Origin: Dactylellina haptotyla
Lineage: Eukaryota > Ascomycota > Orbiliomycetes > Orbiliales > Orbiliaceae
Reading direction: 5' to 3'
DNA: 64,000 nt
NCBI GenBank assembly: GCA_031310005.1
Contig: CM062388.1
Span: 558,001-622,000 of the forward strand
The first letter of the stretch is position 1. Every line of letters starts with the position of its first letter. The translations under genes and the position numbers were made by a program. A model generated the notes under the pieces. That model made no database searches. It was not told the origin of the DNA and worked only from the letters and a program-made list of their open reading frames with translations. This document shows positions 32,712-43,982 of the stretch, piece after piece.

Positions 32712-32825
32712 GAATCTAATTGTCTTCGTCGTACATATATCTCATGAAACCATAAATCCATTCTTTCAAATTTGTATACTAAGACTTCCCAGACTAAAAT
32801 TCCAGCTATACTGGATCCACCTAGG

Positions 32826-34423
32826 CTAGCGACACATAGGTCGGAAATAGAATACCTGGTCTTCCTTTATATCCCACTGATAAATTGGGTGGTCATCTTC
32901 CCGTCCCAAAATCGTACAAGTCGCGATCGTTCTATCCCAGGTAATTCCGTCAATTGGCATGTGCCGCCTTGCATTTAAATCAGTGTCGTCGAATCGTTTG
33001 AACCCTGAAAATCGAATCATCTCCAATCTCAGTAGCCTCCTTGCCAAACACTGCTCGACCCATGTTTTCAATTCGTCAAGCTCCACATGCTTGGTGAATT
33101 TCCAATTGTCGCGTGTAGAGGCCCACTCATAACTAGCTGGCCACGGGCTGCCGTCCGCCGACTCTGCTCTTTTAAGCTTCGGCCAAGGGATCTCTACCGA
33201 CTTTAGTTTTCTCAGTTGAGATATTCTCATGTATTTTGCGAGTACGGGTTCCGGTTCAGTGTGGGTCGAGCAGTAATCCTTATTACCAACATCGTAGCAG
33301 CAAAGTTCCTCCAAGTTGGGGAAACCGTAGATGATGCATTCAAATTCTGTCTCCAAAGGTGCGTACATTCCGGAAACAAAGGATAGCTTTTTGACGGTTC
33401 GGAATATCACTGTCCTAGTCGGAATCCTCGCAATTGCTAGTTTATTTCGTATTTCCTCGTCGGTGGCGACCAGCTTTGGGAGATCCTCGCCGTTCATGGT
33501 GAGGGACCTCAGATTTGGTGCTAAGCTAAGCCACAACGAGAACACAAGAAATGAATCGTCATTATATCGATACCAACTCTCCGTCGAAATATTACAGCTC
33601 TTCAAACTAGTTGGGGTCAATATTTGGTCTCCAAATATTTTGTTGTCTACTGCGCCCGAGTAGTCTTCTCGCCTATCGTCTAAGATCGGAACTGGTACTT
33701 GCAGAAAATCTAAATCGGGTGTACAATCTTCACAGTTTTCGGCACAGCGATGAGGATATCGTATACCCATATGATTGCACATTTTCGAGCAAGTTGCCCG
33801 ATGGTTACAACGTATGATTTGGAATGAAATATTGGTCAACTTGCGATATTGTGGCACTGATGATAAGCGAGTGAGTATTGCGACCAGTGGGATAAATATA
33901 CCCTCATGTGTCTTTTTAAGATGAATCGTGATACCGGTAACGTTGGGACATAAAGAAACGAAATGGATGAAGTCGGCAGGATTCCCGTGAAGCCTTGGTC
34001 TTCCATCGTCACCGTCTCGTAGGCGAGTGCTCATGTGCCAGCTTAGGTGGAATAATCGACACTGGATATGCCTTTTTAGTTGATTCGAGTGATACTCATA
34101 GCGTTAGTTGGGCATCTCTTTCGATATCGAGTCGAAGGCTAATAAAGTAGCATTTGATAATGAACTTACCGGATATGACACAGGTAGCTATGGAAAACAC
34201 CACTTGGCTTGAAATGTTGAAGTCTATGGACTCGAAAATTGACTACACGAAACAAAAGCGGTACAGCCAACTGACGACACGCCTTAGAGCATCTTGAGAA
34301 ATTCTCGAGAGGAGAATTACGATAGCCGGTAAGTAGATTTGATAAAATAGAACTCCATATTTCAGGAGGAAGGAAGGGAAGCTGGTTTCCTTCATTGGTA
34401 TCCATTTTCGGAGGTGAATCCAT
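32826..34423 (-). CDS. F-box protein with C-terminal repeat-like domain
   Basis: A 499-residue protein from exons 34170-34423 and 32826-34071. Exon 1 is the F-box module (LPFLPPEIWSSILSNLL, ENFSRCSKACRQLAVPLLFR, then HFKPSGVFHSYLCHIR). A 98-nt intron with a GTAAGT donor falls in phase 2 inside the closing Arg codon (CG|G), and exon 2 resumes as HIQCRLFHLSWHMSTR. The C-terminal part has spaced hydrophobic PNL-L and LRKLKSVEIPWP motifs suggesting irregular leucine-rich repeats, plus a Cys/His cluster (CNH...CSKMCNH...CAENCEDC) that is unusual for the family. It is presumed to be an SCF substrate receptor. It shares intron position and sequence style with the F-box genes at 52-64 kb. Confidence 0.82.
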
Positions 34424-35161
34424 GTAGGCGCTTGATGAATTGACCGCAAGTCAACTTGTTCGTCAGTTTAATATCTCGTTTGTGAATTACCCCACACAAG
34501 TATCTTCGATGACCGGCAAGCGCTTACAAGCCGGCTAAATATTAATATTGTGGCTGCGCTTTTGTAACCTCTGTGCCAAGCGATATATTTCCATTATAAC
34601 AGAGCTCTCTATTTTATATTTATCATGTGAGAATTTTCCGGGTATTAAGATTGGCCTGTGTCGTAGTCTCAACTTTGAGGGCCAAAGTATTAGAACTACC
34701 ACGAACGAAAAGTTCTCGATCGAAGCTTGAGGTTTGGATGGTGTCGTTGATTCGTGAAGAGCAGACTTTGAAAAACTCCCGACTCCGCAAAGCGTGTTCT
34801 ATCATCATTTTAAATATACTGGTTTGTATTTACTGCCGAAAATAGAAATAAGGTAAATTCTAAATTTACACTAAGAGCAGTATGAAATATTAAGTATATG
34901 ATAATTTAATAACCAGCTTAATTTTCGATGCACTACGCTAATAATTAATTGGTTGGTAATGCCAAGAGGCAAGAGCATGCGCGTAAAATACTGGATTTCT
35001 CCCGAATACACACAGAAGCAACGCGTGGTGGAGGCAAACTAGGCTTTCCTTTTATCAACTTCGAGCATTATTTAGTCCCGATGGCTTTCTCTCTAACCAA
35101 GGTATCGTAGCACTTGTTCTACAACCGAATGTTAGTTCTCTGTCAATTTCCTTTGACTATT
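34424..35161. other. Intergenic, no supported gene
   Basis: AT-rich spacer between the F-box gene promoter and the 3' end of the eroded aspartic protease. No structure is seen. Confidence 0.5.
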
Positions 35162-36775
35162 TCACGTATCAGAGCTTACCTTGGAGCATTTGGTGGGTGC
35201 TTTAGTCGCATATACTATCTTGGTTGTAGATTTGGTAGTAGGTTTCCAAGTAGTCGTTGGTCTTGTTGTAGATTTGGTGGTAGACCTAGTGGCAGACCTA
35301 GTGGCAGACCTAGTGGTAGACCTAGTGGTGGGCCTAGTGGTGGGCCTGGTGGTAGTTGTAGTGGTGTTTGTTGTGGTAGTCGTAATTGTCGTGGAAATAG
35401 ATGTAGTTGTGATTGAGCTTGTCTCGCAAGGCCAGATGCCGTACTGGTCCCACAAAGTGATTGAGCTTCCACCGCAATCAACACCGTTTGGTTGAGGTAC
35501 ACCATTCGACCCTGCCTGAATTTGGATAATATTCTCCGTCTTGGACCCAAAACGAGCTTGGGCCAAATAGATATTGTTGTTATCCAAGTCGAAGACCGCA
35601 TAAGCGCTACTCAGGATGTCCCCGAGAATCAATGTATTGTCAGATGGGAAGGTCCCGGGTAACAGCTTCCAGTCCCATCAGGTATCCGGCTGGTTGGGAT
35701 ATAAGATCATTGATAGTTATCATATCGAATTAGTACCGTAGAGTGATGTCTTGGTCTCTGACAGAGCAAGGAACTCGGGGGACCTGAGCCTGGAAGTCGA
35801 ACTCTCCACCAACGTGTGTGTATATTTCGAACGCAAGTGCGACCAGGAGATACGCTACACTGGAACCAGAGTCTAGCAAAGCGTCTCTTAAAGTTTCCAT
35901 TGACGAATGTATTAGAACTCCGGTCATTGGTGCTAGAGACAGTTCTTAGCGTGACCAGGAACTCGGCCACCCTTGGGATGAAGAATTTGGTGGGTCTGGT
36001 GTCGAGTCTGCCAAGTGGTCCGCAGTACTTCTGGGTATCTCGCCCTCCGAAAAGGACAGTGCTACCAGATACGGCTTGATCATCATTCAAGTATAGACTG
36101 AAAACTCTTAATGGAATGTAACCGGCTGCAACCAGAGACACAAGGAAGTTCGGGTATCTGTCATCTGTGTTTGCAAATTCATTGAGGACGTAGCCGACGC
36201 CGAAGATGTTATGTGTGATCTGCGTTGTGTACTAAGTACGTACAGGGCGCCAAATTGGAAGTCCTGAAGGGTAGCGTCGCCGAGGCTAAAGCTATCTTTG
36301 ACGAAATCCTCGTGCCCCTATTCTCAACCTGCATAGCTAACCACGAGACCGTTGGAAACGTATTGTTAGGTGCTCGAGGCGTTCGCATTGTCTATAAGAT
36401 ACTTTGCTTTGTCAACTACTTCGCAATTAGTTATCGGAACGATCAATTGGGGAAAGGCAATTGCATACAGGAGCCATCAGCACAAGCAGATGGGCCAGAG
36501 GTACAAATATCCGAAGAAGCGGCTGCGGCAATGAGATCCGCGCTTCCAGTGTCAAATACCACTTGGAGGGTTTGCGGCGGTGTCCCAACCGCAATGCCAA
36601 CGAGATAAACTGGAAATTTGTTATGGAGTGGGATGGAGAAAAGTCAACTGCCGAGTCCGCGTCGTTCTATTGGGTTTACCGGAATTCCCCTTGTACATGA
36701 AAGTTTGGACACATCTAGGGCTTCGATTTCTACGACAAAGGCGAGACTGCAGGTGAGAACCCAAATCAGCTTCAT
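35162..36775 (-). pseudogene. Eroded secreted aspartic protease (pepsin family)
   Basis: The pieces of a pepsin-type aspartic protease run in order but in changing frames. A signal peptide starts at 36775 (MKLIWVLTCSLAFVVEIEA). The first catalytic motif VVFDTGSAD lies near 36545 after VGTPPQTLQ. A middle part (GDATLQDFQFGALYV, then NIFGVGYVLNEFAN and GYIPLRVFSLYLND) follows, then the second motif LLDSGSS near 35859-35873, and finally LILGDILSSAYAVFDLDN. Stops interrupt the middle (36366-36368, 36324-36326, 36318-36320) and at least three frame changes are needed, so no intron model rescues it. The end is a Thr/Ser/Arg/Pro-rich tail built of short repeats. Live relatives are extracellular or wall-bound proteases. 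The order is fully preserved, so decay is probably recent. Confidence 0.8.
35240..35420 (-). repeat. Tandem short repeats encoding Thr/Arg/Ser tail
   Basis: Imperfect 12-nt units (plus strand GGTAGACCTAGT / GGCAGACCTAGT / GGTGGGCCTAGT) repeated about ten times. In the minus frame they read TTR-P/S-TTR-S. The array forms the C-terminal tail of the aspartic protease remnant. It is a coding minisatellite prone to length change. Confidence 0.7.
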
Positions 36776-37682
36776 TTTCTGAGTCCGAGTCGAGACGTAG
36801 AGGTATACAACGTTGAGGGTTCCATGGTACATGCGCCCTTCCGCTCTTTAATACAAGCAATACCAGTTTTGAGAGGATCGTAAAGCCAGGAGTGCATTTT
36901 GTCTAGAATTCCAGTTCCCTATGGAGGATTAAACTTGGTAAACAAAATGCATGTTCGAACGCCATCGAAATTCCAGGAACGGTGCTCGGATGCCGATCGC
37001 CAAGGCCCCTTTAAGGCCTTTGAGTGACGGTCATAACGGCCATGATCAGAGCAGGACATTTGGACGAATCGAGCTTAGCGCTAGCAAGCTCAATTTCCGA
37101 TCAAGCGGAGTTTTGACCAGGAGAAGCGAAAAGTTAAATCCACATGCATTTAAACAGGTTTTGTTCGAAAACCCATTCAACATCGGCCCGATTGAGAAGT
37201 GTGGCTTTCCTTTGCTTTTTTCGATCAATTTTGGTTGGCCGAATTTGGTGTGCAGGTGGTCAGAATTGGGACAAGCGCGTTGGAGACATGTGGAGCAATC
37301 GTGAGAATCAGCGGCATACTGCGTGCACGCAGGAAATGGGGTTCAGGGGCGAGGATTCTGAACTGTTCTGCAAGAAAATGTTGATGCCCGCGCTATCAAG
37401 CATGGAGTGGTCGAGAGACGGCCACTAAGCAAAATCTAGCCTCAAGGCTAAGCAAAATCGCCAAGGATTTCATATGCAATTGCATGCAAGGTTCTGTGAT
37501 TGATCCAATTTCATTCTAGGCTAGCTAGGAGCGCTAGAGCCGTAGCATTCCTCGCTGGACATTTAGTCTTGATCTATTTGAATTGTAGACCCCTCCGTAT
37601 AAATAGGACAGCCGGCCCATGCTACACTTGGATCGCTTGTGGGAATAGTGAAAAATTGGACTTGATAGGGAAGAAAATCATA
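36776..37682. other. Intergenic, no supported gene
   Basis: Contains opposite short frames only. It is the promoter side of the plus-strand Thr-rich secreted gene (TATAAATAGG near 37598, about 85 bp before the ATG). Confidence 0.45.
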
Positions 37683-39352
37683 ATGATGAAACATAACTAT
37701 TTACCGATTCTTCTCTTGTGGCTGGGAACTGTGAGTGGCGCTCTCGTTCCGCGGGCGGCATGTAATGCGGATAATTGTCTACGAGGTATGTATGCGGATA
37801 CACCATTATTCATCAATGCTATCTTTTTACTGGCGTATTAACTTCTCGTTTGAACAGCACTACGAACCCCTGATCCTATAGGAGGAAGTCCACAAGCTAT
37901 CTCGGATTGTCGCAGGGTTATCTGGCAGACAGAAACACCGCCTACAGTGCAAGTTGCACACTCGAAATTGCCAATTAGATATCCTGATATTAATAATGTT
38001 GGTCTAGTACCGTCACCGAAACTTCTACTTCTTGGACGGCAACTGCGACAACCATATTTGCAACCGAAGTCTCAACGATTGACGATACCCTTACATCCTT
38101 TGTACCGAGTACTTCAACTGTCAAAACTACGGTGACGACCACCACTGGTTGTGCACAGGTCACAGTCCTAAAAAAACGAGATGCATCTTCTGTCCCAACT
38201 TATGCGTCTCTGTGCTCGGGGTTTTCACGATATTCGAGCGCTTGCTCGTGCATTGGCGTTACCCGATCCACGGTTACAGCAAATCCTCCTACTCGCACTG
38301 TCACACTTACGGAAGGCTTCACAAATCGACAGACGCTGACTCAAACGATAACTTTGTGGGTTACTGTTATCGACGCTACTACCATCGCGGTCGGATCAGA
38401 TGCCGTTGTCACCGTCACTGATACGTCAACAGAGACTGCCGCAACATGTAGCTCCGATAGCACAACCTCTGACATGTGCTCTCAGACTATCACCTTGACA
38501 AGCACTGACGTACGAACGACAAGTTTTACCGAAACATCGACCCAGACATCAACCTTTACGATGTCTACTACCTTCACAGAGTCGACGACCCTGACCATTC
38601 CTACGACAATTACGAATTCAGTCACGCAGACTGTCAGCTTGACAAAGACCACGACGGAGACATCGAGTTATACTGATACCATAACTCAGACTTCAAAAGA
38701 AACGGTTACCGAAACGAGTACACTACCAGGAACGACCACGACCACGACCACAACGGAGACAAAAACCGAGACAAAAACCGAGACAACCAAAGAAACTACG
38801 ACAGCAACGAGTACGACAACCACAACGGAGCAGAGCATATCGACGACGACCTCTACGACAACTGTATCCGTATCCAGCTGCGCCTGCCCCACGGGAGATC
38901 CAGTCATCAATGGCGGCTTTGAAACATCTCTCCCGGGCAATTGGATCCCCGTCTACGGCGGTGACGCTAGCATAGAGCGCGTAGCTATATCCTCTGACCC
39001 TACCAATACATATGCTCTGCGGGTGCGAATTAACTCTGGCAATCAAAATCTCCCTCAGAGGGTTATCCAAAGCATCGCTGTCTGCCCCGGGGCAACCTAC
39101 CAAGCTTCATTTACTGCGAGGCGTATAACAACTGCCGGGACCATTAATGCGAGTCTTTACGTGAACGAGACACCGATCGCTGGTGGTGTTGTCACGAGTA
39201 CGACATTCGTATCTCAGCCAGCTATTGGCGCAGGTACTTTCACTGCAACGGGAAACTTCGCTACTTTAAGGATCGATGTCACCTACACTGGCAACCTTGG
39301 TATCCAGAAGGAGGTTCAGATCGATGACGTTCAGCTCATCAGAATCGCATAA
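37683..39352 (+). CDS. Thr-rich secreted protein with CBM4/9-like C-terminal domain
   Basis: A 512-residue extracellular protein from exons 37683-37785, 37858-37948 and 38008-39352. The signal peptide (LPILLLWLGTVSGALVPR) is followed by a short Cys motif (NADNCLRALR...ISDCRR). A long linker of Thr/Ser repeats comes next, very likely O-glycosylated, with TETKTETKTE and TTTTT runs. The last ~155 residues start with CACPTGDPVINGGFE and end QKEVQIDDVQLIRIA, the beginning and end typical of a CBM4/9-like jelly-roll. Sugar binding is inferred and the ligand is unknown. The second intron is best read as GC-AG (donor GT|GCAAGT at 37949), because only that choice restores TVTVTETSTSW in frame. Confidence 0.78.
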
Positions 39353-40912
39353 ATTACTAGGAGGCTAGACTTGCGGAGCAGCAAAATGATATTTGCCTGT
39401 TGAAGGGCAAAATATGTCTGTCGTGTTTTTTGGGAGAATGAATTTTAGATTTTGATGTAATACGGTATATATAAATCTCTATACGTTTGGGTTTCTGATA
39501 TATCATTGTAATAATATATCATTGTAGTTTAGCTCCGAATATTGAGAAAAATTTAGTAGACCAGTTCGACATGATTGCAATATTGACGTGACTTCATGTA
39601 CTTTCCTCAGTCTCAACTGACCTGCGATCAATCCAGAGAAGTTTGCGGATCCGGTAGTACTAAGTCTTTGTCGCGGCTTGTTTATGACATACGAATAATA
39701 TTCGGTGGATCTAAAAGTTCCATAAAAACTCATAGGTACTTGAAAGCTTCGTCTAGTTACAGGACTACTAGAAACATTTCCATGACTGTTAGAGAAAGCT
39801 TATATTCACAAGAGTGTGGAATACACCTAGAGTCTTCCATACTCTGACGTAACTGCATGTTTTCTTCGGCACAACCTGGAAGATTTTTTCCTTCTCCGGC
39901 TCTGAATATAAAAACAGCCCCCTTCCCTCTTGTCATTTCCTATCCATCTCTTCTCCTTTGTCCTCTCTTTCATGGCCCCCGTAGGATAATTATATCTATT
40001 ACTTGCGCTAGATCTCATAACAACCCCTCTTAAATATATTCAAATAGTCCTAACCATGACGACACCAAACTTCTATCATTCCCATTAATCTTAAAGTCGC
40101 GGTGGTCATGAGAACATATCGGAGGTACCATATATATACCTAAGAATCTCAGCTGGATTTTATTGTCTCAAGCGTATATTCTACCCACCTATGAGCAGCG
40201 TTTTGGAGAGATTTAAATCTCTGAATATCCAGCCTTCGCGTATCTAAATATGCTTCTAGTGGGTCTGCTCAACGTGACAGTGATGGGGTATTCATCACCA
40301 CCACCCTGCCTCTAGAAACTGCAAGAACCCAATTATGACTTTGGGAATATAAACTACTCACTACGTGTCGATATATATCTACAATTAAGAACGGATCTCT
40401 ATTGGAAATATCTTTATATAACAACTAGTCTCTACAGTGCAGGGGCGCACCGCAAATACAAGTTCACAGACTCCAACAAGAACCCAGGAACCATCTCCAA
40501 AGAACGGGCCGACAGATAATTATCGATAATATGGAGCTGGGACCAGGACGGCAGATCTGGCTTACGAGATAAATTAAGAATTTTCTATTTTCTTATTTTT
40601 TTTATATACTTTTTATACTTTTTATAATTAATACAGTTTATCTCTCGCAATTAATTAGAACAAAACTAGAAGTCGGCACAGCAACACTTAAACCTGAGTA
40701 AATTCCAACACTTGTTCACCAATTCAAACAAAACAGAAGAAATAACAGTCTCGAAACCAAGAAATAATACAATTTGAAAAAGAAGACAAGATAAGTCACA
40801 ATTTGGAACCAAACACCCAAAAAAACCCACGTTTTCGAAAGTCTAGGAATAAATTTTGATTTATTGGAAGGCGTAAGAAAGGAAACTCCCCTTATTCAGT
40901 CAGGCACTAATT
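39353..40912. other. Intergenic, AT-rich, no supported gene
   Basis: 1.5 kb of AT-rich sequence, including T/A runs near 40580-40640 and 40780-40830. Only frames under 85 codons occur. Nothing is recognised. Confidence 0.5.
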
Positions 40913-41659
40913 TCAATGGCGCCCAGACCAATAGCCTTGGGATTCTTCATAGCGTCCGGAACTATAGCTTCGAGGATCTTCATCGCGCCCGGACCGACGG
41001 CTTCGAGACTCTTCATGGCCTCCGGACCAATCGCCTCGGGAATCATAATAAGATTGCTGAGACCCGCCCTTTGTTTTATAGTGCACTTCTTGTATATTAG
41101 CAGAATGATATGATGTGGATCCTTGGTCTCCCAGATATTCGCGCTGATCTCGTGTTGGTCTGTTAATTTTAAACGTTTTGTTGATAAACTCCCCGGACCT
41201 ACCGGTGAATACCGTGCCATGTGCTGCGAAGAACGCGTCATAGGACCTCTTTGTTATAAGCTCATCTCTGACCATTATATCTAGAACTTCCTTAACGTAG
41301 TACTGGCAATTACCCCCCAGCTTCGAAAACTCTCTACCATCCCCTGCCTCTGTACAACACCTTGAAAAGTCCGAGCTAGTGACACTCGCATTGGGTACCA
41401 CCCATTGCTCTTCGAAGTTATCACTATTGGCAGGTCGGTATATCGGCTCATACCGCAACTTGGTAAGTCCATCTTTGCTTCGATGCGGATTTGCATCAAA
41501 AATCTCTCCCACAACATCTAGCTTCCCTGCATCGTCCCTCTCTCTCTTCTGGAGGAACAATCCCCAATGTCTATTAACTTTGGAAAAGCCGCCTCTCGCA
41601 CGGCGGTAAGATATTACGTAGAGAGGGTATGATTGGTCCCGTTCTTGTGGAGCCTGCAT
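40913..41659 (-). CDS. Hypothetical protein with NCQ..V..VL motif and repeated C-terminal tail
   Basis: At least 248 residues, starting at the first ATG of the frame. The N-terminal ~170 residues look like one folded domain (YPLYVISYRRARGG, NRHWGLFLQK, EIFDANP, LRYEPIYRP), with GGNCQYYVKEVLDIMV near residue 115-130. The NCQ-then-hydrophobic pattern is seen in fungal proteins with NlpC/P60- or DUF6914-like folds, but I would not assign that without a profile search. The tail repeats an 11-residue unit SG(G/R)-EE/ED-(S/P)R-S three times. Upstream, a good start (MEAYNFDDQFDLDEIR at 41795) lies in another frame and ends at TGA 41745-41747, so the true N-terminus may be cut by a frameshift. Confidence 0.55.
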   Translation of the reverse strand: MQAPQERDQSYPLYVISYRRARGGFSKVNRHWGLFLQKRERDDAGKLDVVGEIFDANPHRSKDGLTKLRYEPIYRPANSDNFEEQWVVPNASVTSSDFSRCCTEAGDGREFSKLGGNCQYYVKEVLDIMVRDELITKRSYDAFFAAHGTVFTGRSGEFINKTFKINRPTRDQREYLGDQGSTSYHSANIQEVHYKTKGGSQQSYYDSRGDWSGGHEESRSRRSGRDEDPRSYSSGRYEESQGYWSGRH

Positions 41660-43982
41660 AACTGGCGCAATCTCGTCCCTCGACCTTCGACCGTGCTCAT
41701 CCCTCGACCTGCAACCTTGCTCGTCGCTCGACCTGTGAATGAACTCAGCGAATCTCGTCGAGGTCGAATTGATCGTCGAAGTTGTAGGCCTCCATTTTTA
41801 GATCTTATAAGCTTAAAAGGAAACGGTAGTCTAGAATTTGACGAAAAGAAAGTGGTAGTTTGTTGTAGAGTCCTTAGCACAGCTCAAGACTCTATAACTT
41901 GCTTCAAGTAAGAAGGATTCGATAGGTGTTGTAAAAGTAAAGGATATATCTCTCAAAGATATCGATGTGAACTGGAACGTATGATTGAGTATGTAGTTTG
42001 GGGACTAAGACCGAGGAGGTGAGCACTTCTATAGATCTATAGATAAAACAGATCGCCGCTGGCTGTTCAAGTCCATATACTATTCCAATAATTTTTGGAG
42101 AGAAATTATTGTACTTTCCTCCCTTCCACGCTCTCGAATTGTGCCGTCAGTATTGAAAAATGATACCTAAATTTAGACCGTCAATGGACTTATGCTAGGG
42201 CTTCACGAAATACATCCATGACTGGCCCACAAATCACAAGTAAATGGTGCCGTTAGTTGGCTGTGCTAAGAACTCTTTACTATTGAGTACAAGTCATACG
42301 TCTAGCTTTCACGCGTCCTCATGTCTGAAACATCACAAGCTATATATCTTGAATTAAAGCGCTTAAGCAGAAATCAAGTTGATTTCTGTTTGTACAAATG
42401 TGATAACCTTTGCGTACATACAAGTGGGACATATCTGTCACAGGGCGGCCCGCACAGGCGAGCGGGTGTGTGCCTAAGTGTGTATTCTTGCGTGAATGGT
42501 GGCATGGTATTCGCGCTACGCTTTCTATGCGCCGACATAGAATGAGCGAACCACTCGGTCATTGGCCAAATTACGAGTGATTTATGAATGTAGCGCCCTC
42601 GCTAGTACAATATACTCTTCACCCATCAGCTCTCCGTCTTCTTAACCGCCAGAAGTTATGGCATTCCGATCCAATGGTAGACAAGTAAAAGCAACATTGC
42701 AACGCTACGGCTTATATACCATATACTCGATAGAAAGACAAAATGAAAGTAAGAATGAAGAAAATAGAGCCTGATTTACGTATACTAAGTTGAGTAGCAA
42801 GCTTTATACATCTTAACTCCATTCAACAGGAGATCAATGTAAAATGACTCAACGGAGACTTTCGAAATCGAATTATATATTATGAATAGGACATCTGTAG
42901 TTTCGTTGCCTTCAAGTAGCTTTCAGCATGGCTAGCTGGTCTTGAAACCAGACGCAACACAAAGCAAAACTGGCTAGCGCGTGATCGAATCTATCCGGGT
43001 CGACATACGGATAGCGCCTACTTAGATTCCTTTTGCTATAAATATATCGTCTTATACATGAATGCTTGACTGTAAACAGTCAGGATTTCTCAGCAAATTG
43101 GCTGCTTCGCAGGAGCACATTAAAAAAAATCGAATGTTTTCTAGGGCAATTTTCAAGTTTCTCGTTTCAAAATTTCATTATTTTTCAGGTGATTTCACTA
43201 TATTTTTATGTTAAAGACGTAGCAAGTACATGTCATAGCACAGCAAGCATATCTAACTGTTTTTTTTAATAATTTTTTTCCTTAAAAAAAGGCTACGTTA
43301 AACAGACTCGACCGAGAAACAGTGAGATTCAAGTAGTCTGTAGGGCCTTGTCGATTCCGGGCAATGATCCCGGTCAGTTATATTTATGCGGCGCTAATGT
43401 TGAACCTTTGAATTGGGAGCGTCGGTCCTCTGAGAGGCTTCGTTTTCCCTACGCAGCTGCGGCAAAACAGGGAAAGGTCGCGAGCCTCGTTCCTAGGAAA
43501 GGCACAAGTCTGGTCCCGAGACTGAGGGGTTGTGCGCTTCGCGGCAAAGCTGGGAAAAAAAAGAGGAGCACCGCCCTGCGCCGCGAGGTTATTGCCGCAC
43601 AAGAAAGGCAAACTAGCGAGAGCGCGAACCTAAACTATCTCACAACTCTGTTCGTTGCATCATGAGAGGCGGCGGCGATAATTGATCCTTGGCTAGCAAT
43701 TATATAATGTAAGTAAAATCCCTTCGAATTCGTGACTGCTTCGAACTAATCTTAGAACGCGCAACGCAATACACAGCGTCTACGTCGCGTCCTCTTTAGA
43801 GGTTTGCCAAATCCGATAATCGAACACTGAGTACCTTGGTATACCCCTAATCGTTAAGCTCTAACCTTCTCACGTTCTATCTAACAGCGCGAGCTGCGAT
43901 CAAGTAGAGAGCCGGAAGAAATCACTGCCACCGATCGAGTAACCACCCACGCGTCTCGAAGATAAAATATACCTTGAGGTTT
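41660..43982. other. 2.3 kb without a supported gene
   Basis: No gene seen beyond the possible frameshifted N-terminus of the preceding gene. A G+C-rich pocket at about 43340-43680 with a Lys/Arg-rich 105-codon frame stands out against poly-T/A runs on its left (43130-43290). Confidence 0.45.

Noticed and set aside
35114-35495. Plus-strand Gly/Arg/Val-rich frames of about 100 codons
   Set aside because: They are the reverse of the Thr/Arg repeat tail of the protease remnant.
38686-39103. Minus-strand frames opposite the Thr-rich gene
   Set aside because: Val-rich and Cys/Arg-rich text caused by the complementary Thr repeats.
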